DNA of 64,000 bases from contig OY992540.1 of the NCBI GenBank assembly GCA_963921195.1, forward strand, positions 178,174,778 through 178,238,777. The letters are read 5' to 3'. Below are positions 12,610-24,077 of the stretch, piece by piece. The DNA is from Pegoplata infirma (Eukaryota > Arthropoda > Insecta > Diptera > Anthomyiidae). The position numbers and the translations under genes are program-made. Each line of letters opens with the position of its first letter. Within the stretch, counting starts at the first letter, position 1. The notes under the pieces are model-generated. The model saw nothing but the letters and a program-made list of their open reading frames with translations, had not been told where the DNA came from and searched no databases.

Positions 12610-13200
12610 TACAAGGGAAGTATCTCAACCCTTATGAACCGATTTGCATGAAACGAAAAATATATATAAAAAAGACAATTCTAAGGTTGGGGTGTCTCGG
12701 CTTATCGGCCATATCGGGGATTTAGGGGTTCAAAACATGGGTCAAAAAATGGCGAAAAAATCGTTTTATGGATTTTTCAGCCATTTCTTTCTAAGAAACT
12801 ATATGATGTTTACATATGAAAAGAAAGGTTTTTTTAATGCCTATCCAATGGGGGCATAACCTTGTAAAAGTTTGGCTTCGTTAAATACTTTCTTTATGAA
12901 AATGTGAAAATTTTGGGGGTATTTATATGAAGACATAGAGCTACGATGTCCATATGAATACGAAATAATCTTTATTAAATTTAAGTCGATACGTGTTTTT
13001 GCTCTAGAGGATATTCCTGTTAGTTCGTGAGATATTTAAATTTTCCCGGAGGTCCATATGGTTTCATAAGGGGACAACGAAATTTTGAAACACTGATATG
13101 GCCGAAAAGCCGAGACACCCCAACCTTAAAATCGTCTCATTAATATATATTTTAAGTTTCAGGCAAATCGGTTCATAAGGGTTGAGATACTTCCCTTGTT
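12610..13200. mobile_element. MITE with about 110-bp TIRs inserted in the Penelope-like remnant
   Basis: The left arm (from ACAAGGGAAGTATCTCAACC) and the inverted right arm (to 13200) match over about 110 bases, including ATGAACCGATTTGC and AAGGTTGGGGTGTCTCGGCT. The middle is non-coding. Confidence 0.8.
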
Positions 13201-13846
13201 AGTTTTAGTTCAACTGTGAAACTCTTAAAAATTATAAACTGTGATATTTAATTATTTTTTTATTTATTTTTCAATTAATTTTAAAACAATTTCGTGTTTT
13301 ATGTTGTAAAACGTGTGTGTTTTTTATTATAAAATGTAAATTTATCAAAGATTAAATGTACCCGAGTAAAAATTTTTGTATGGAGCAATATATGTTCTTA
13401 TATTATTCCAGATCTGTTGATAGATCCGAGATTTGAAAGATCAGCACTGATCCGAAAAATGGATCGCTAAGATTAGATCAGTTTTAACCGGACGGATACA
13501 ATTTGATCCGAAAAGTGGGTTTATCTAATTAGATCAGTTTTAATCGGTGGGATACAATTTCATCCGAAAAATGGTTGGATCTTATTGGGCCAAGACAAAA
13601 AAAAAAGATTTTTTTAGCTGGATAAAAAAAGATAAAATTTCATACGAAAGAAAAAAAAAATATTACAAAAAACTTTAGATAAAATTTTATCCGAAAAAAA
13701 AAATCTATTTTTAGAACTATATATAATTTAATCCGAACAATAAAATCTATTTTTAGAACTGATAAAGTTTTATCCAAACAATTTTTTTCAATATTAAGAT
13801 ATAAATATATATAATTAAAATTTATTTAAAAAAAAAAAAAAAAACT

Positions 13847-13920
13847 TCGAGCGGCGGGGGAATCGAACAGCTATCAACTGTTTTGTAATCGCAATCTCTA
13901 CCCTCTGACCCAGCGGACGT
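13847..13920 (-). other. tRNA-like (Pol III promoter-like) module in element C
   Basis: On the minus strand it reads CGTCCGCTGGGTCAGAGGGT..., with an A-box-like stretch, then GTTCGATTCCC, a B-box-like T-arm. It is a diverged copy of 17826-17900. The acceptor ends do not pair, so it is not a normal tRNA gene. Confidence 0.55.
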
Positions 13921-16829
13921 TGTTAATAAATGACAACTTTAAAAGACTATGTTTTAAAAAAACTTAGAAAATTTTTGAAAATAGTTTATCATATATAATT
14001 ATATCAAGTTTAACTTATATATAATTAAATCCAGTTTATCTTATCGGGTATATGATTGCATCAAATTATATTCGACTTGAATTTGAACAAAATTTTAAAA
14101 AAGACTTAGAAAATTTTTGCTAAAATTTGTGATTTTTTTTTTTTTAGTTTATTTGCTGAGCTAATAGGGGGTTTAATACTGAGTTCAACAACATGATTTT
14201 CATCTTCCAATGCTCCTAATTTTCCAAGTTATAAAGCTTTAAAGTAAAAACTGTTTTTGGCTTATGAGCTTCACATTTTTCATCGGATCCAAATTTTCTT
14301 TCTGCCGTTGTATATTTAATAAAAATACCTTTAAAATGGTATAAAACATGTGTAAACTTTTTTACACACCAACGGCCAAATAATGAGTTTTAAGTTTTTT
14401 TCGGAAGTTTTTTCAGACAAAAATAATTTTATCTGAAAATATTGCTAACATAAGTTCGAACCAAATACACTTTTAATTATTGGCAACAAATAAAGCTTTG
14501 ATTTGAGCTTGATCTGAGGACTTTAGCTCTCTTAAAACCAGAGATATTGATGGTTAAACATTAAAGTTTTAAAATATTTTTTTCTTCGGATTAAATAATA
14601 TATAATTATATCAAAATATAATTATTTTTGAAATATTTTTGTTAAAATTCAGGGATTTTATTTTTTTTTAAATTTGAAAAACGAAAACGCATTAAAAAAT
14701 CATTTAGATTAAAAAAAAATTAAAAAAAAAATAATTTTTTTCTTGACTTAGTCGGGAATCGAACTCAGGGTCCTCAAGAATTATATATTATCATATATGA
14801 TGCAATATAGAAAGTTATATTACTATATATAAATAATATTTATTTCTAAATATTATCATAAAAAATAAATTTCGATCATATCATAAAAAATAAATTTCGA
14901 TTTTATCATAAAAATTTAATTATTCAATATTTTAAAGTTTAGAAAAAACAAAAAGCTTTAAAAACATATTTTCTTTTTTAAAAAATTAAAAAAAAAATAG
15001 TTTTTTTCTGGGTTGAGCCGGGAATCGAACTCGGGGTCCCCAAGCATCATATATTATCTTATATGATCTTATATAAAGTTACACACAACTATTTAAGTTA
15101 TATGCATTTTTTAAACATTTAACTTTTAAAATCCAATATGCATTTTTTTAAGTTTTAAAATACAATGGATTAAACAGATTTTTTTTCTATTTAAAAATTT
15201 ATAGAATTTATATATATTTTTTTTTGACTGATTTTAGGTGCTTTGAGAATCATATATAATTATACAAGTTCTCTTGTATACTTAAATAAAAATATATATG
15301 ATGCAACATTAAAAAAAAATATTGAAATACTGTCATATAAAAGTATGCATAATTATATATAAAATATTGTGAAAGAAAAAAATATTTTTTACCTTATACA
15401 ATTGTATAACATTTTATATGGCGTTACATGTGCCACCATTTAAAATTATATATAGAGTCTAAAAAAAAATGTTTTTAAATAGTACCTTACAAAACTATAT
15501 GATGAATTTCATTTAAAAATCGAGATAAAACTGAAATTTTGAACCCGACCAACTCAGATATCGATGAAATTTTGTTCATAGCTAAATTTGATCAAAACAA
15601 ACAAACTCTCATTTTTAGAAATGACTGTTTTGCGATTTTTTGAGCGTGACACAGTGGGAACGTTTTCGAAAAAACGCGAAAATGGTCGAAAAGAGCTCCA
15701 TTTAAACTACAATAACTCTGAATCGGCTCAACCGATTTCCATGATCTTGGTATCATTAAAAAGATATTTTAACAGGCTTTATGACACGTTAAAAAAAAAA
15801 AAAAATACACTGTAAAAAATTTATAACAAAAAAAATTTTAACTGACGAAAAAACCAAAAAGATCAAGGGTTTTTTTACAGTGTATTAATTTTTTAGAAAG
15901 GTTTATCCTTCATCTATACCATATCAAAAAATAAAAATGGGTTCTTTGTTAGTTTTTTTTATATAATTTTTTAAGTAGTGTCACTTCTAGTAATTTCCCT
16001 TATATTTTATAACAAAAAAAAATTTTAGGTAACGAAAAACCAAAAAAGATCAAGAATTTTTTACAGTGTATTACTTTTTTAGAAAGGTATTTCTCTCACC
16101 TATAACATATCCAAAAAGTAAAATGGGTTCTTTTTTATTTTTTTTATATAATTTTTTAAGTAGTGTCACTTCTAGTAATACTTACCCGAGTAAAAAGGAA
16201 TTTATATAAATGTATATTATTTTATATGTTTTCATAAAACCATATACAACTATATGAGTCAAAGTATAAAATTATATCTCACTTTGAAATTTTCCAATTT
16301 TTTTAAATGATGTCATATAAAATCATATCTAATTATATTGTTCATAATATATTAATATAAATGGTAGATGTAATCATACGTTGCACATAAAACTTAATCT
16401 GATTTCATACATTATTATACGTGACTTTATATCTAATTATGTATAGGACTTTACTAAACAAAAAATCCAGTATCAATTTATGTATAATTATATATGACTA
16501 ATATAATACCATTTAAAACTATATATGGTTCCATACTAAAAAAATTTCCAACAAAAATAATAGATATAATTATATGTGTCTTAAACGATAACATATCTTT
16601 GTTTGTATGGTACTATATATACGCAAATTTCGTCTAAACTCAATATATATTTATAAATGCTCGCATATGTAATGGAATATATATTTTGATATAATCATGT
16701 ATAAAAAAAATATTTTTTGGCCCAACAACTAGCCATATATAATTATATATGCCAGTATTTCAAAATTTTTTTTTGTGTGTCAACATATATGGTTATACAA
16801 AACTTTTTATTGTATCATATAAGATTACA

Positions 16830-17490
16830 TATGATTTTTGGGAACCCGAGTTCGATTCCCGGCCCAGTCGAGAAAAAAAAAGTTTTTTTTTTATTTTTTT
16901 TAAATAGAAAACACTTTTTTATTGCGTTTAATTTTTTTAGAACTAAAAAATTTTGATTTTTGGAATTTTTGCAATCATTTTTAAAAAATTATTTTTCTTT
17001 TATACAGTTATATATAACTATATTTGATTTATTATAAAATTTTCTATAATTTTTGGCAACCCGAGTTCGATTCCAGAAAAAAAATATATTTTTTTTATTT
17101 TTTTTTAAATAGAAAACACTTTTTTATTGCATTTATTTTTTTTAGAACTAAATATTTTTTTTTTTTTAAATTTTTGCAATCATTTTTAAAAAAATATATT
17201 GCTGTTATATAGTTATATATAACTATATTTAATTTATTATAAAATTATCTATCATTATTGGGAACCCGAGTTCGATTCCAGAAAAAAATATATTTTTTTA
17301 TTGTTTTTTTTAAATAGAAAACACTTTTTTATTGCATTTGTTTTTTTAGAACTTAAAAAATTTTACTTTTTGAATTTTTGCAATCATTTTTAAAAATTTA
17401 TATTGCATTTATATAGTTAATAATAGCTATATTTGGTTTAAATGATCAAATTATCAATGATTTTTGGAACCCGATCTCAAATCTAATTCT
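16830..17490 (+). repeat. About 205-base tandem units with T-arm-like block
   Basis: The string AACCCGAGTTCGATTCC occurs at about 16843, 17049 and 17264, with a decayed one near 17468. Each is followed by ATTTTTTTTAAATAGAAAAC-like sequence. GAGTTCGATTCCCGGC resembles a tRNA T-arm and B box. Each block also contains ACCCGAGT, the same octamer as the element's TIR. Confidence 0.75.
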
Positions 17491-17825
17491 GATTTCCTGA
17501 TTCCATGAAAAATTTCAAATTTATAAGCCAAAGTCTTATTTCACTTTGGAAGCCTATGACTTGGAAATAAGGCATACCGCTACATTAAAATTATTGTTTA
17601 AGCTTACCATGGAAGCCCCTAATAGCGATGTACGTCATTCCAATTTTTTTTTTTTTTGCAAATTTTATCAAAAATTTTCTAAGTCTTTTTGAAAATTGTG
17701 TACAAGTGAATAACATATTTAATTGGATATAATCATATATTACTATATGTTAGATCAATTTGATATAATTAGATACGATCAATTTATTTAAAACTAAGTC
17801 TTTTAAAGTTGTTATTTGCTAACAA

Positions 17826-17900
17826 CGTCCGCTGGTCTAGAGGGTAGAGATTGCGATTACAAAACGGAAGACTTGTGGTTCTAATCCCCGTCCTTTCGAA
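17826..17900 (+). other. tRNA-like module of element B1
   Basis: It begins CGTCCGCTGGTCTAGAGGGT, matching a tRNA 5' part with a TCTA/TAGA D-stem and A-box-like TGGTCTAGAGGG. About 44 bases later GGTTCTAATCC fits a B box. The 5' and 3' ends do not form an acceptor stem, so I read it as a tRNA-derived Pol III promoter-like relic rather than a tRNA gene. It is conserved in B2 (50608-50685) and in the older element C (13847-13920). Confidence 0.55.
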
Positions 17901-18028
17901 GTTTTTTTTTTTATTTATTTTCAGTTTGACATTATTATATCTAAAAATAAATCTAAAAACAGAAACATTTTTTGGATAAAAATGTATCCAATAATTTTTT
18001 TATAAAATCAAGATATAATATCTGATAA

Positions 18029-18321
18029 GATAACTTTGGCGCGGCCAAATTTCGGATGAAATTACATTATATAATATCCAATTTAATATAAAATCATGAT
18101 ATTGGATATTTTAAGATAACTTTGGCGCGGCCAATTTCCGGATGAAATTACATCATATCATATCATATTTAATACAAAATCATGATAATAGATAATTTGG
18201 GATAACTTTGGCGCGGCCAATTTCCGGATGAAATCACATACAATCAAATATTAAACTGTAACTTCATATATTATAAGATGTTATGAGATAACTTTGGCGC
18301 GGCCAATTTTCGGATGAAATT
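18029..18321 (+). repeat. 86-base tandem repeat, four units
   Basis: The core GATAACTTTGGCGCGGCCAA followed by TTTCCGGATGAAAT-like sequence starts at 18029, 18115, 18201 and 18287, exactly 86 bases apart. The GC-rich core contrasts with AT-rich linkers. It lies next to the right TIR of B1. Confidence 0.92.
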
Positions 18322-18582
18322 TAGCAAAATCAGATCCAATAAATTATATATAATTTTATAAGATAACATGTTTTACCATACAATTTTTTTTTACTCGGGT
18401 ACCGAAAGTTTTCGAAATAATTCGAATAACAGCGAAAATATCTGGTCACATTCACAAAATAGTTCAACAATTCTAACATTTTTTAAATGTTTACAAATAA
18501 AAAACCATCAACAATTGTTTATATTATTTGCCACGTTTTTATTAATTTGTGTTTTATTTTATTTAAATTTTTTTTAAGTTAA

Positions 18583-20810
18583 TTATTTGTAAGAAATTTT
18601 GCGCTGCTCAAATTTGGCACAGTCAGAATATCTGCGCACATGTACAAAAGTTTCATTTATCGGAATGAATGAATGAAAGCCTTGAGTTCCTGTTATAGTT
18701 TTAGCTTCTTCATATCTTGAAAATAGCTTTTCTTTAACGTTGTTGTATTCGTCAGCATCTGCGTAAGCAACTTGTATGGTGGTCTTATATGTTTCTGATG
18801 CCCAGTGATAGAGTTGCCTCGTTGTCTGGATTTCATTTTTATTTGCAATACTATAATTTCGAGCACCTCTCTTCAATGTTCCTCCGATTCCATCACATGC
18901 AGATTTTCCGTGACTGGTAGCATAAAAGTGCCATTCAGCGTCAATCCCAAAATCAGATTTGTGATGGCATAAATTAATGAAGTTATATTTATTTTTATAT
19001 TGTGCTCCTGCACCATCTGATACGTAAATGATTTTATTAATATTGTTGGTTATATTGGCCTTCACGAACTGTACCATTTTTGAAATATATAGATGAACTG
19101 CTATACTATCATGGGTATTGCAATCAGATATTATGGCGAAGCTTTTATGAGTTAATTTATCGTTATCTGAAAATAAACAAACAAAGGAAAAAAACAAATA
19201 AATAAAAATTATTAAATATTTTGATGAGTGTGGATGGATGTGTTTACTAATACCAAAATATTAAAATAATTACCTTTGTAATAAATAACGAACGGATGTA
19301 TTGTAGCCTGATCATTATTCCAATGGTATCCTTGCACGGCATCTTGTACAAGAAATGCATAATTTTCAGCAAAGTCCATTTGAATTAACATTTCTCCTGA
19401 TAACAGCGCCGCTCTTTTATTGCTGATAAATTCAGATTGTCGCTTTGCTATGAAATGATGCGGAATCAGAACTTTGATGTGTTCAGTAAAATCGCTGACA
19501 AATGATTCTGGGTTGGTGGTTAACGTTTCCAGAACACATCTAATCGTTGTATTCCACTTTTTGTATATTATTTCTTCAGTTTGGTTATTTTCAAAATGTT
19601 TTAGCATATGCGTTTTTAGATTATTTAAATTTTTAAAGCAGTGACCACACATTGAAACGCAACACTCGCTTTTTTCTATGTCACCATTACAAACAACGAA
19701 TTTGAGAACATCTTTGTAATCGGTAAATGTGCATTCTCCTTCAATACAAATTGATTTTAAGCCACTTTTTTCAAACATCAATTTCATATTCTGATGCAAT
19801 GTGCATACACAGATATTTTGCTGGTTTCCAACTCCAAGTTTTATACAATTTTTTGGCCTTAACATTGTAAATTTTGTAAAACCCACTTTGGCCAAGGGAT
19901 GTTTTTTTTTAAATTCGTAGTAAGATTCGCGTAGTGAAGATAACATCAGTCTTTTTTGAACTTTTTCACGTAAGTTTCCTTGTTTAACAGTAATTGAATC
20001 TTGCGATCCAGGCATCATTCGGCTAATTTCATCATCTTCATAAAATAACTTGACTGTGCTTAGAGTTTCGGCTGGTAAGCTACGTCTGCTCATTTTAAAA
20101 AGATTGATATCTGCAAACTTCGTTTTATTCCTTTGGATATCTTTACTTTTTTTGATACAATCGTGAGATATATCATCCCCAAAACGATCTTTAATTTCTG
20201 CGTGACTCATATTGATTGGTAAGAGAGATAAAAGTTTTTGCTTTTCCAAAAGATTTGAGCTGTTCTCTATTTGATATTTGATGTTTTCCAAAATTTCTTC
20301 GTAAATGGCTTTGACGTTTTCAAGTTGCGCTGACAAATCAGATAATGGATCAGCTCCAAGTGAATCTGCTATATTTTCGAAAATTTGCAGTGATTTTCTA
20401 TTTCTGTATGCATCTCGTTTCATATATTTCCTTTTAAGAGGCGACATTTGGTTTGGTAGATGAGGAATAATATGATCATTTATATTTTCAATGACTTCCG
20501 TCCTTTCGATGTTTGCAATACGGCTGGTACAAGTTGGAAGTTCATTCAATTCTTCGCTAATTTCATTGCTGGGCGTTGTTGGTAAATAATTTGAGACTTC
20601 ATTCTGCTCCACGTTGGATTCATTACGACTGCGAGCTTTTCTCAGTGTATTCCGGCAAGTTTCGCAAATACGGCTACAATGAATGTTGGCGACAGCTGGA
20701 AAATATTCAATTATATTTGCAGCCTCGTTTTCACTTATTTTACGAAGCGAAGCGCAACACTTAATAGATATTTTTATGCATCTGTACTTATTGTTTGAAT
20801 TCATATTCAC
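18583..20810 (-). CDS. Spliced DDE-like transposase of element J (706 aa), apparently intact
   Basis: Exon 1 is 20810-19274 and exon 2 is 19166-18583. The 107-base intron has a GT donor after TTACAAAG and an acceptor TTTATTTTCAG, and the frame is kept (2121 bases including stop). The N-terminus is cysteine-rich (CC near residue 18, HCSRICETC later), followed by a long helical middle, CVCTLHQN, and a C..C...H...H finger (CGHCFKNLNNLKTHMLKH). The core carries MDFAENY (D479), SDCNTHD, SDGAGAQYKN (D563) and ATSHGKSACDGIGG (D604; E590 just before). This SDG..QYKN / SHGK..CDGIGG family is widespread, unnamed and transposon-like in invertebrates. The acidic triad is inferred. It probably cuts and joins J-type ends in the nucleus. 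Two in-frame ATGs lie at 20810 and 20804; I use the first. It looks intact although B1 has split the element. Confidence 0.85.
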
Positions 20811-21325
20811 TCAATTTTTTAAAATATACGCGTAAAAATTTTAATGGGATATCTTGGCTTCTCGAAACTGTTTATAATTATGAATTTCGGTACGTTCATC
20901 AGGTGCAATTATATAGCATTTTTTAAGGCAAGCAAGAACTTTTTGCGGTTAAAACATATTCATAATTTGGGACAATGTTTATTTATTTTACCTGTTAACC
21001 CTTCGTCAGGTACATATTTTGAGTCCTTAGTTCTGGCCAGACCCCTATACATTTACATGCATTTGTATGGAAATAAGGGCTGTTTGCCGTTAAATTTTTT
21101 ACTAAGAAAGGAAAATATTTGTTATATTTTGTGTTTCTATTTCTTTTTACTATGTTATTAGCTACCTGAGGAAGAAAAAATAGACCTGAAAAAATCTTTG
21201 GAATGAAAAGGGCAACAATTTTTTTGTTCTATATATATTTCTCTTTATTATGGGTAAAGTAATAAATGTTTATGACAAAATAGAAAATTATTATGAAGAA
21301 TACATTGATTTTTTTATTCAGAATT
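20811..21325 (-). other. 5' region of the J transposase gene
   Basis: This stretch between the transposase start and the right inverted arm would hold its promoter. I see no clear TATA box or initiator. A plus-strand frame of about 105 codons (20844-21161) has no recognisable features and overlaps this leader. Confidence 0.4.
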
Positions 21326-22244
21326 TTGCGGAATTACTAGAAGTGACACTACTTAAAAAATTATTAAAAAAAAAATAAAAAAGAACCCATTTTACTTTTT
21401 GGATATGTTATAGGTGAAGGAAATACCTTTCTAAAAAAGTAATACACTGTAAAAAATCCTTGATCTTTTTTGGTTTTTCGTTACCTAAAATTTTTTTTGT
21501 TATAAAATATAAGGGCAATTACTAGAAGTGACACTACTTAAAAAATTATATAAAAAAAACTAACAAAGAACCCATTTTTATTTTTTGATATGGTATAGAT
21601 GAAGGATAAACCTTTCTAAAAAATTAATACACTGTAAAAAAACCCTTGATCTTTTTGGTTTTTTCGTCAGTTAAAATTTTTTTTGTTATAAATTTTTTAC
21701 AGTGTATTTTTTTTTTTTTTTTTTTTAACGTGTCATAAAGCCTGTTAAAATATCTTTTTAATGATACCAAGATCATGGAAATCGGTTTAGCCGATTCAGA
21801 GTTATTGTAGTTTAAATGGAGCTCTTTTCGACCATTTTCGCGTTTTTTCGAAAACGTTCCCACTGTGTCACGCCCAAAAAATCGCAAAACAGTCATTTCT
21901 AAAAATGAGAGTTTGTTTGTATTGATCAAATTTAGCTATGAACAAAATTTCATCGATATCTGAGGGGGTCGGGTTCAATGCATCTCGATTTTTACATGAA
22001 ATTCATCATATACGGTATCTCATAAGCCATTTATAATTATATCTTTGATAATATTAAAAAAATAAATGTTTGATGCCATGTATAGTTTTATATAACTGTA
22101 TATAGAGTTATATGTGCGACCATATATAATTATATTTGAAAAAAAAAATTTTCGTTTTTTAAGATGGAACCATATATAGTTTTAAATGGTTTCTTGTAAG
22201 TCATATATAATTTTAAATGGTTTCTTGTAAGTCATATATAATTA

Positions 22245-22762
22245 CCCAGTCAGAAAAATACAAACGGGCCAACGTTGGACTGAAGTTGGCGGCGACGGTA
22301 CCAACGTTGGCAAATCATACATGTTTCTAAGTCTACGACGTCATTCCGCAGTTGAAATGATAACAGTGGCCAACGATCGCTCGACTTTTGTTGTGACGTT
22401 GGGTTAACATTGATTTTACAAATTTACGACATTGGATTGATCTCTTGCTTAGGGATGTACTGAAAATATCGATGTAGTGCTTGTTAGTTACCATTTTGTA
22501 AAAATTGGTTGAAAAAGCATTTACTAAAGTTTTCACCTAGATTAAAGAGTTGAGGTCTAAGTTAATCAAAAGTTTTAATTTAAAATAAAAATTTTAAACT
22601 TTTAAATTATAATCTACACTACAGTGTTTTATGAAAACACAAAGTTGTGCCAACACAGCATTTTTAGTAAAACTGTTTTATATTATAGAATGTTGTATTT
22701 TTCGTTAGCCCGATATTGTACCAACACAAAATTTTTGGTACGGTTGGCAATTTCTGACTGGG
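22245..22762. mobile_element. MITE with CCCAGTCAGAAA termini, TA target site
   Basis: CCCAGTCAGAAA is at the left and TTTCTGACTGGG at the right, flanked by TA (22243-22244 and 22763-22764). The subterminal regions carry CCAACGTTGG-type palindromes. It is inserted in the right part of element C. Non-coding. Confidence 0.78.
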
Positions 22763-23124
22763 TATATATATAATGATATTGGATTTTTTTTAAATATGCT
22801 CGTATACGTTATTTGATATTAAGTCACATATAAATATGTATGCAATCAGATTAAGTTATATGTGTCACATATGATTATGTCTCCCACATGTATTTATATA
22901 TTAATATGGTTATCATGAGATGTAATTTTATATAACTCCATTTAAAAAATTTGGAAAAACTCAATGCGAGATATAATTATGTACTTTGTTTGATATGAAA
23001 ACATATAATTTCATATGGCTATATATACATACATCAAATAATGTAAAATTATATGTATTCATTTTTACTCGGGTAAGTTTGTCTATTGTAATGTGTAACT
23101 TTATTATGGTTGTTAACTAAATAT

Positions 23125-23538
23125 TTGCTGTGTTTTTCAATAAGTGGATTTATTATCGGATTAATCTTATTTAGTTTAAAATAAATATTTTAACATGCCA
23201 AAACAAATTTGGAATATTTTTTTCCGTAATCTACGATAAATTAGCAATTATAATCCGAAAATATGATAAAAAAATTTGGAAAATGAAAAAATTATAAATT
23301 AATCAAAATAAATCCAAAGTGGACTTATTAAATCCTAAAATTTAATTGGATTAATTTTGATTTATTTATACTTTTTTAATTTTCCAAATTTTTTTATCAT
23401 GTTTTCGATTTATAATTGCTAATTCATCGTAGATTACGGAAAAAAATATTCCAAATTTGTTTTGGAATGTTAAAATATTTATTTTAAACAAAATAAGATT
23501 AATCTGAAAATAAATCCACTTTTTGAAAAACACAGCAA
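23125..23538. repeat. Nearly perfect 200-bp-arm palindrome (fold-back element)
   Basis: TTGCTGTGTTTTTCAATAAG at the left is mirrored by the right arm ending CACAGCAA. Both arms contain TTTGGAATATTTTTTTCCGT and AAAAAATTTGGAAAA-like stretches. The loop is only about ten bases (near 23335-23345). Non-coding. Confidence 0.85.
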
Positions 23539-24077
23539 TTATTTTACTTGTGTTCTGTGTCGTTGCCAGATTTAATAAATTCAAAATCCCCGAAGTAGTT
23601 GGAAAATCCCAACGAAACGTAGGATGAAACTAGGGTTTGCAAATAACCGCACTTTGCCTTAACCGCGGTTAGGGTTAAAATTCAGACGGTTAACCGCGGT
23701 TAACGGTTAACCGCACTCTTTTAAAATAATTTATTTTTTTGTTTTTTTCTTATGTTTTTATTTAAAAAAAATGTACATTAGAAGTAATATGTACTTAAAA
23801 TCTATTTTTATATTTGATTTAAGTTAATTCTTTAAATCAGCGGTTACCAACCTATGGTACGCGTACCACTGGGGGTACGCGAAACTGCCCACGGGGGTAC
23901 GCAGAATTTTAGTTATTTTTTTCGCATTTTTTTTTTTGTTTAGTAATAACATTAAATAATATCAACGTGCTACACCAAAAAAAAAAAAAAATGCGAAAGT
24001 TCTCATATAAAAATTCGAGCTGGTTGAAGTCCATATTCTAATATTTTTTCTCGACCACTTCTTTCAGTACCTTTTAT

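Larger units (their letters stand above)
16184..18399 (+). mobile_element. Element B1: 2.2-kb CCCGAG-TIR element inserted in J
   Basis: The left end CCCGAGTAAAAAGGAATT and right end TTTTTTTTACTCGGG are flanked by TA (16182-16183, 18400-18401). Internal order: ATATA-rich left domain, about four units with a tRNA T-arm-like block (16830-17490), a tRNA-like module (17826-17900), and four exact-period 86-base repeats (18029-18321). A near-identical copy, B2, lies at 45713-51191, interrupted by element I. A truncated copy starts at 58727. No protein-coding frame; non-autonomous. Confidence 0.88.
15501..22007 (-). mobile_element. Element J: autonomous-looking DNA transposon with about 680-bp TIRs and 4-bp ATAT target duplication
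   Basis: The inverted arms run 15501-16175 and 21326-22007, starting GATGAATTTCAT on the left and ATGAAATTCATC complement on the right. ATAT flanks both ends (15497-15500, 22008-22011). The equivalent place in the related element B1 (near 16604, ..AACATATCTTTG..) has ATAT once, which supports a true 4-bp duplication. Removing B1 (16184-18399) leaves about 4.3 kb: arm, spliced transposase gene on the minus strand, promoter-side spacer, arm. The size, DDE-like protein and 4-bp A/T target agree with what I recall of Sola-type transposons (Sola1 favouring AWWT sites), but that assignment is a hypothesis. Confidence 0.8.
13361..23073 (-). mobile_element. Element C: old CCCGAG-TIR element, minus orientation, with insertions
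   Basis: The ends CCCGAGTAAAAA (13361) and TTTTTACTCGGG (to 23073) are flanked by TA. The outer segments 13361-15500 and 22008-23073 are diverged, inverted relatives of B1 (16184-18399): same order of a tRNA-like module, T-arm-like repeats and ATATA-rich ends. The interior was hit by J, by a CCCAGT MITE at 22245, and (within J) by B1. No transposase of its own is visible. Confidence 0.75.

Noticed and set aside
17826..17900. Functional tRNA gene
   Set aside because: Box motifs fit but the acceptor stem does not pair, and no standard anticodon arm forms.
16843..18321. CRISPR-like array in element B
   Set aside because: Regular spacing is due to whole-unit tandem duplication; the linkers are also related to each other, and the DNA is eukaryotic.
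18400..20895. Candidate short TIR GTACCGAAA...TTTCGGTAC around the transposase gene
   Set aside because: The match is only nine bases, while the 680-base arms at 15501 and 22007 with an ATAT duplication explain the element better; the left GTA belongs to the B1 target site.
20844..21161. 105-codon plus-strand frame as a gene
   Set aside because: No motif, biased to F/L/Y codons in AT-rich DNA, and lies in the transposase leader.
15588..21929. Similar frames of about 75 and 100 codons in the J arms as conserved proteins
   Set aside because: They are the two inverted arms of J read in the same frame; similarity follows from DNA repeat identity.
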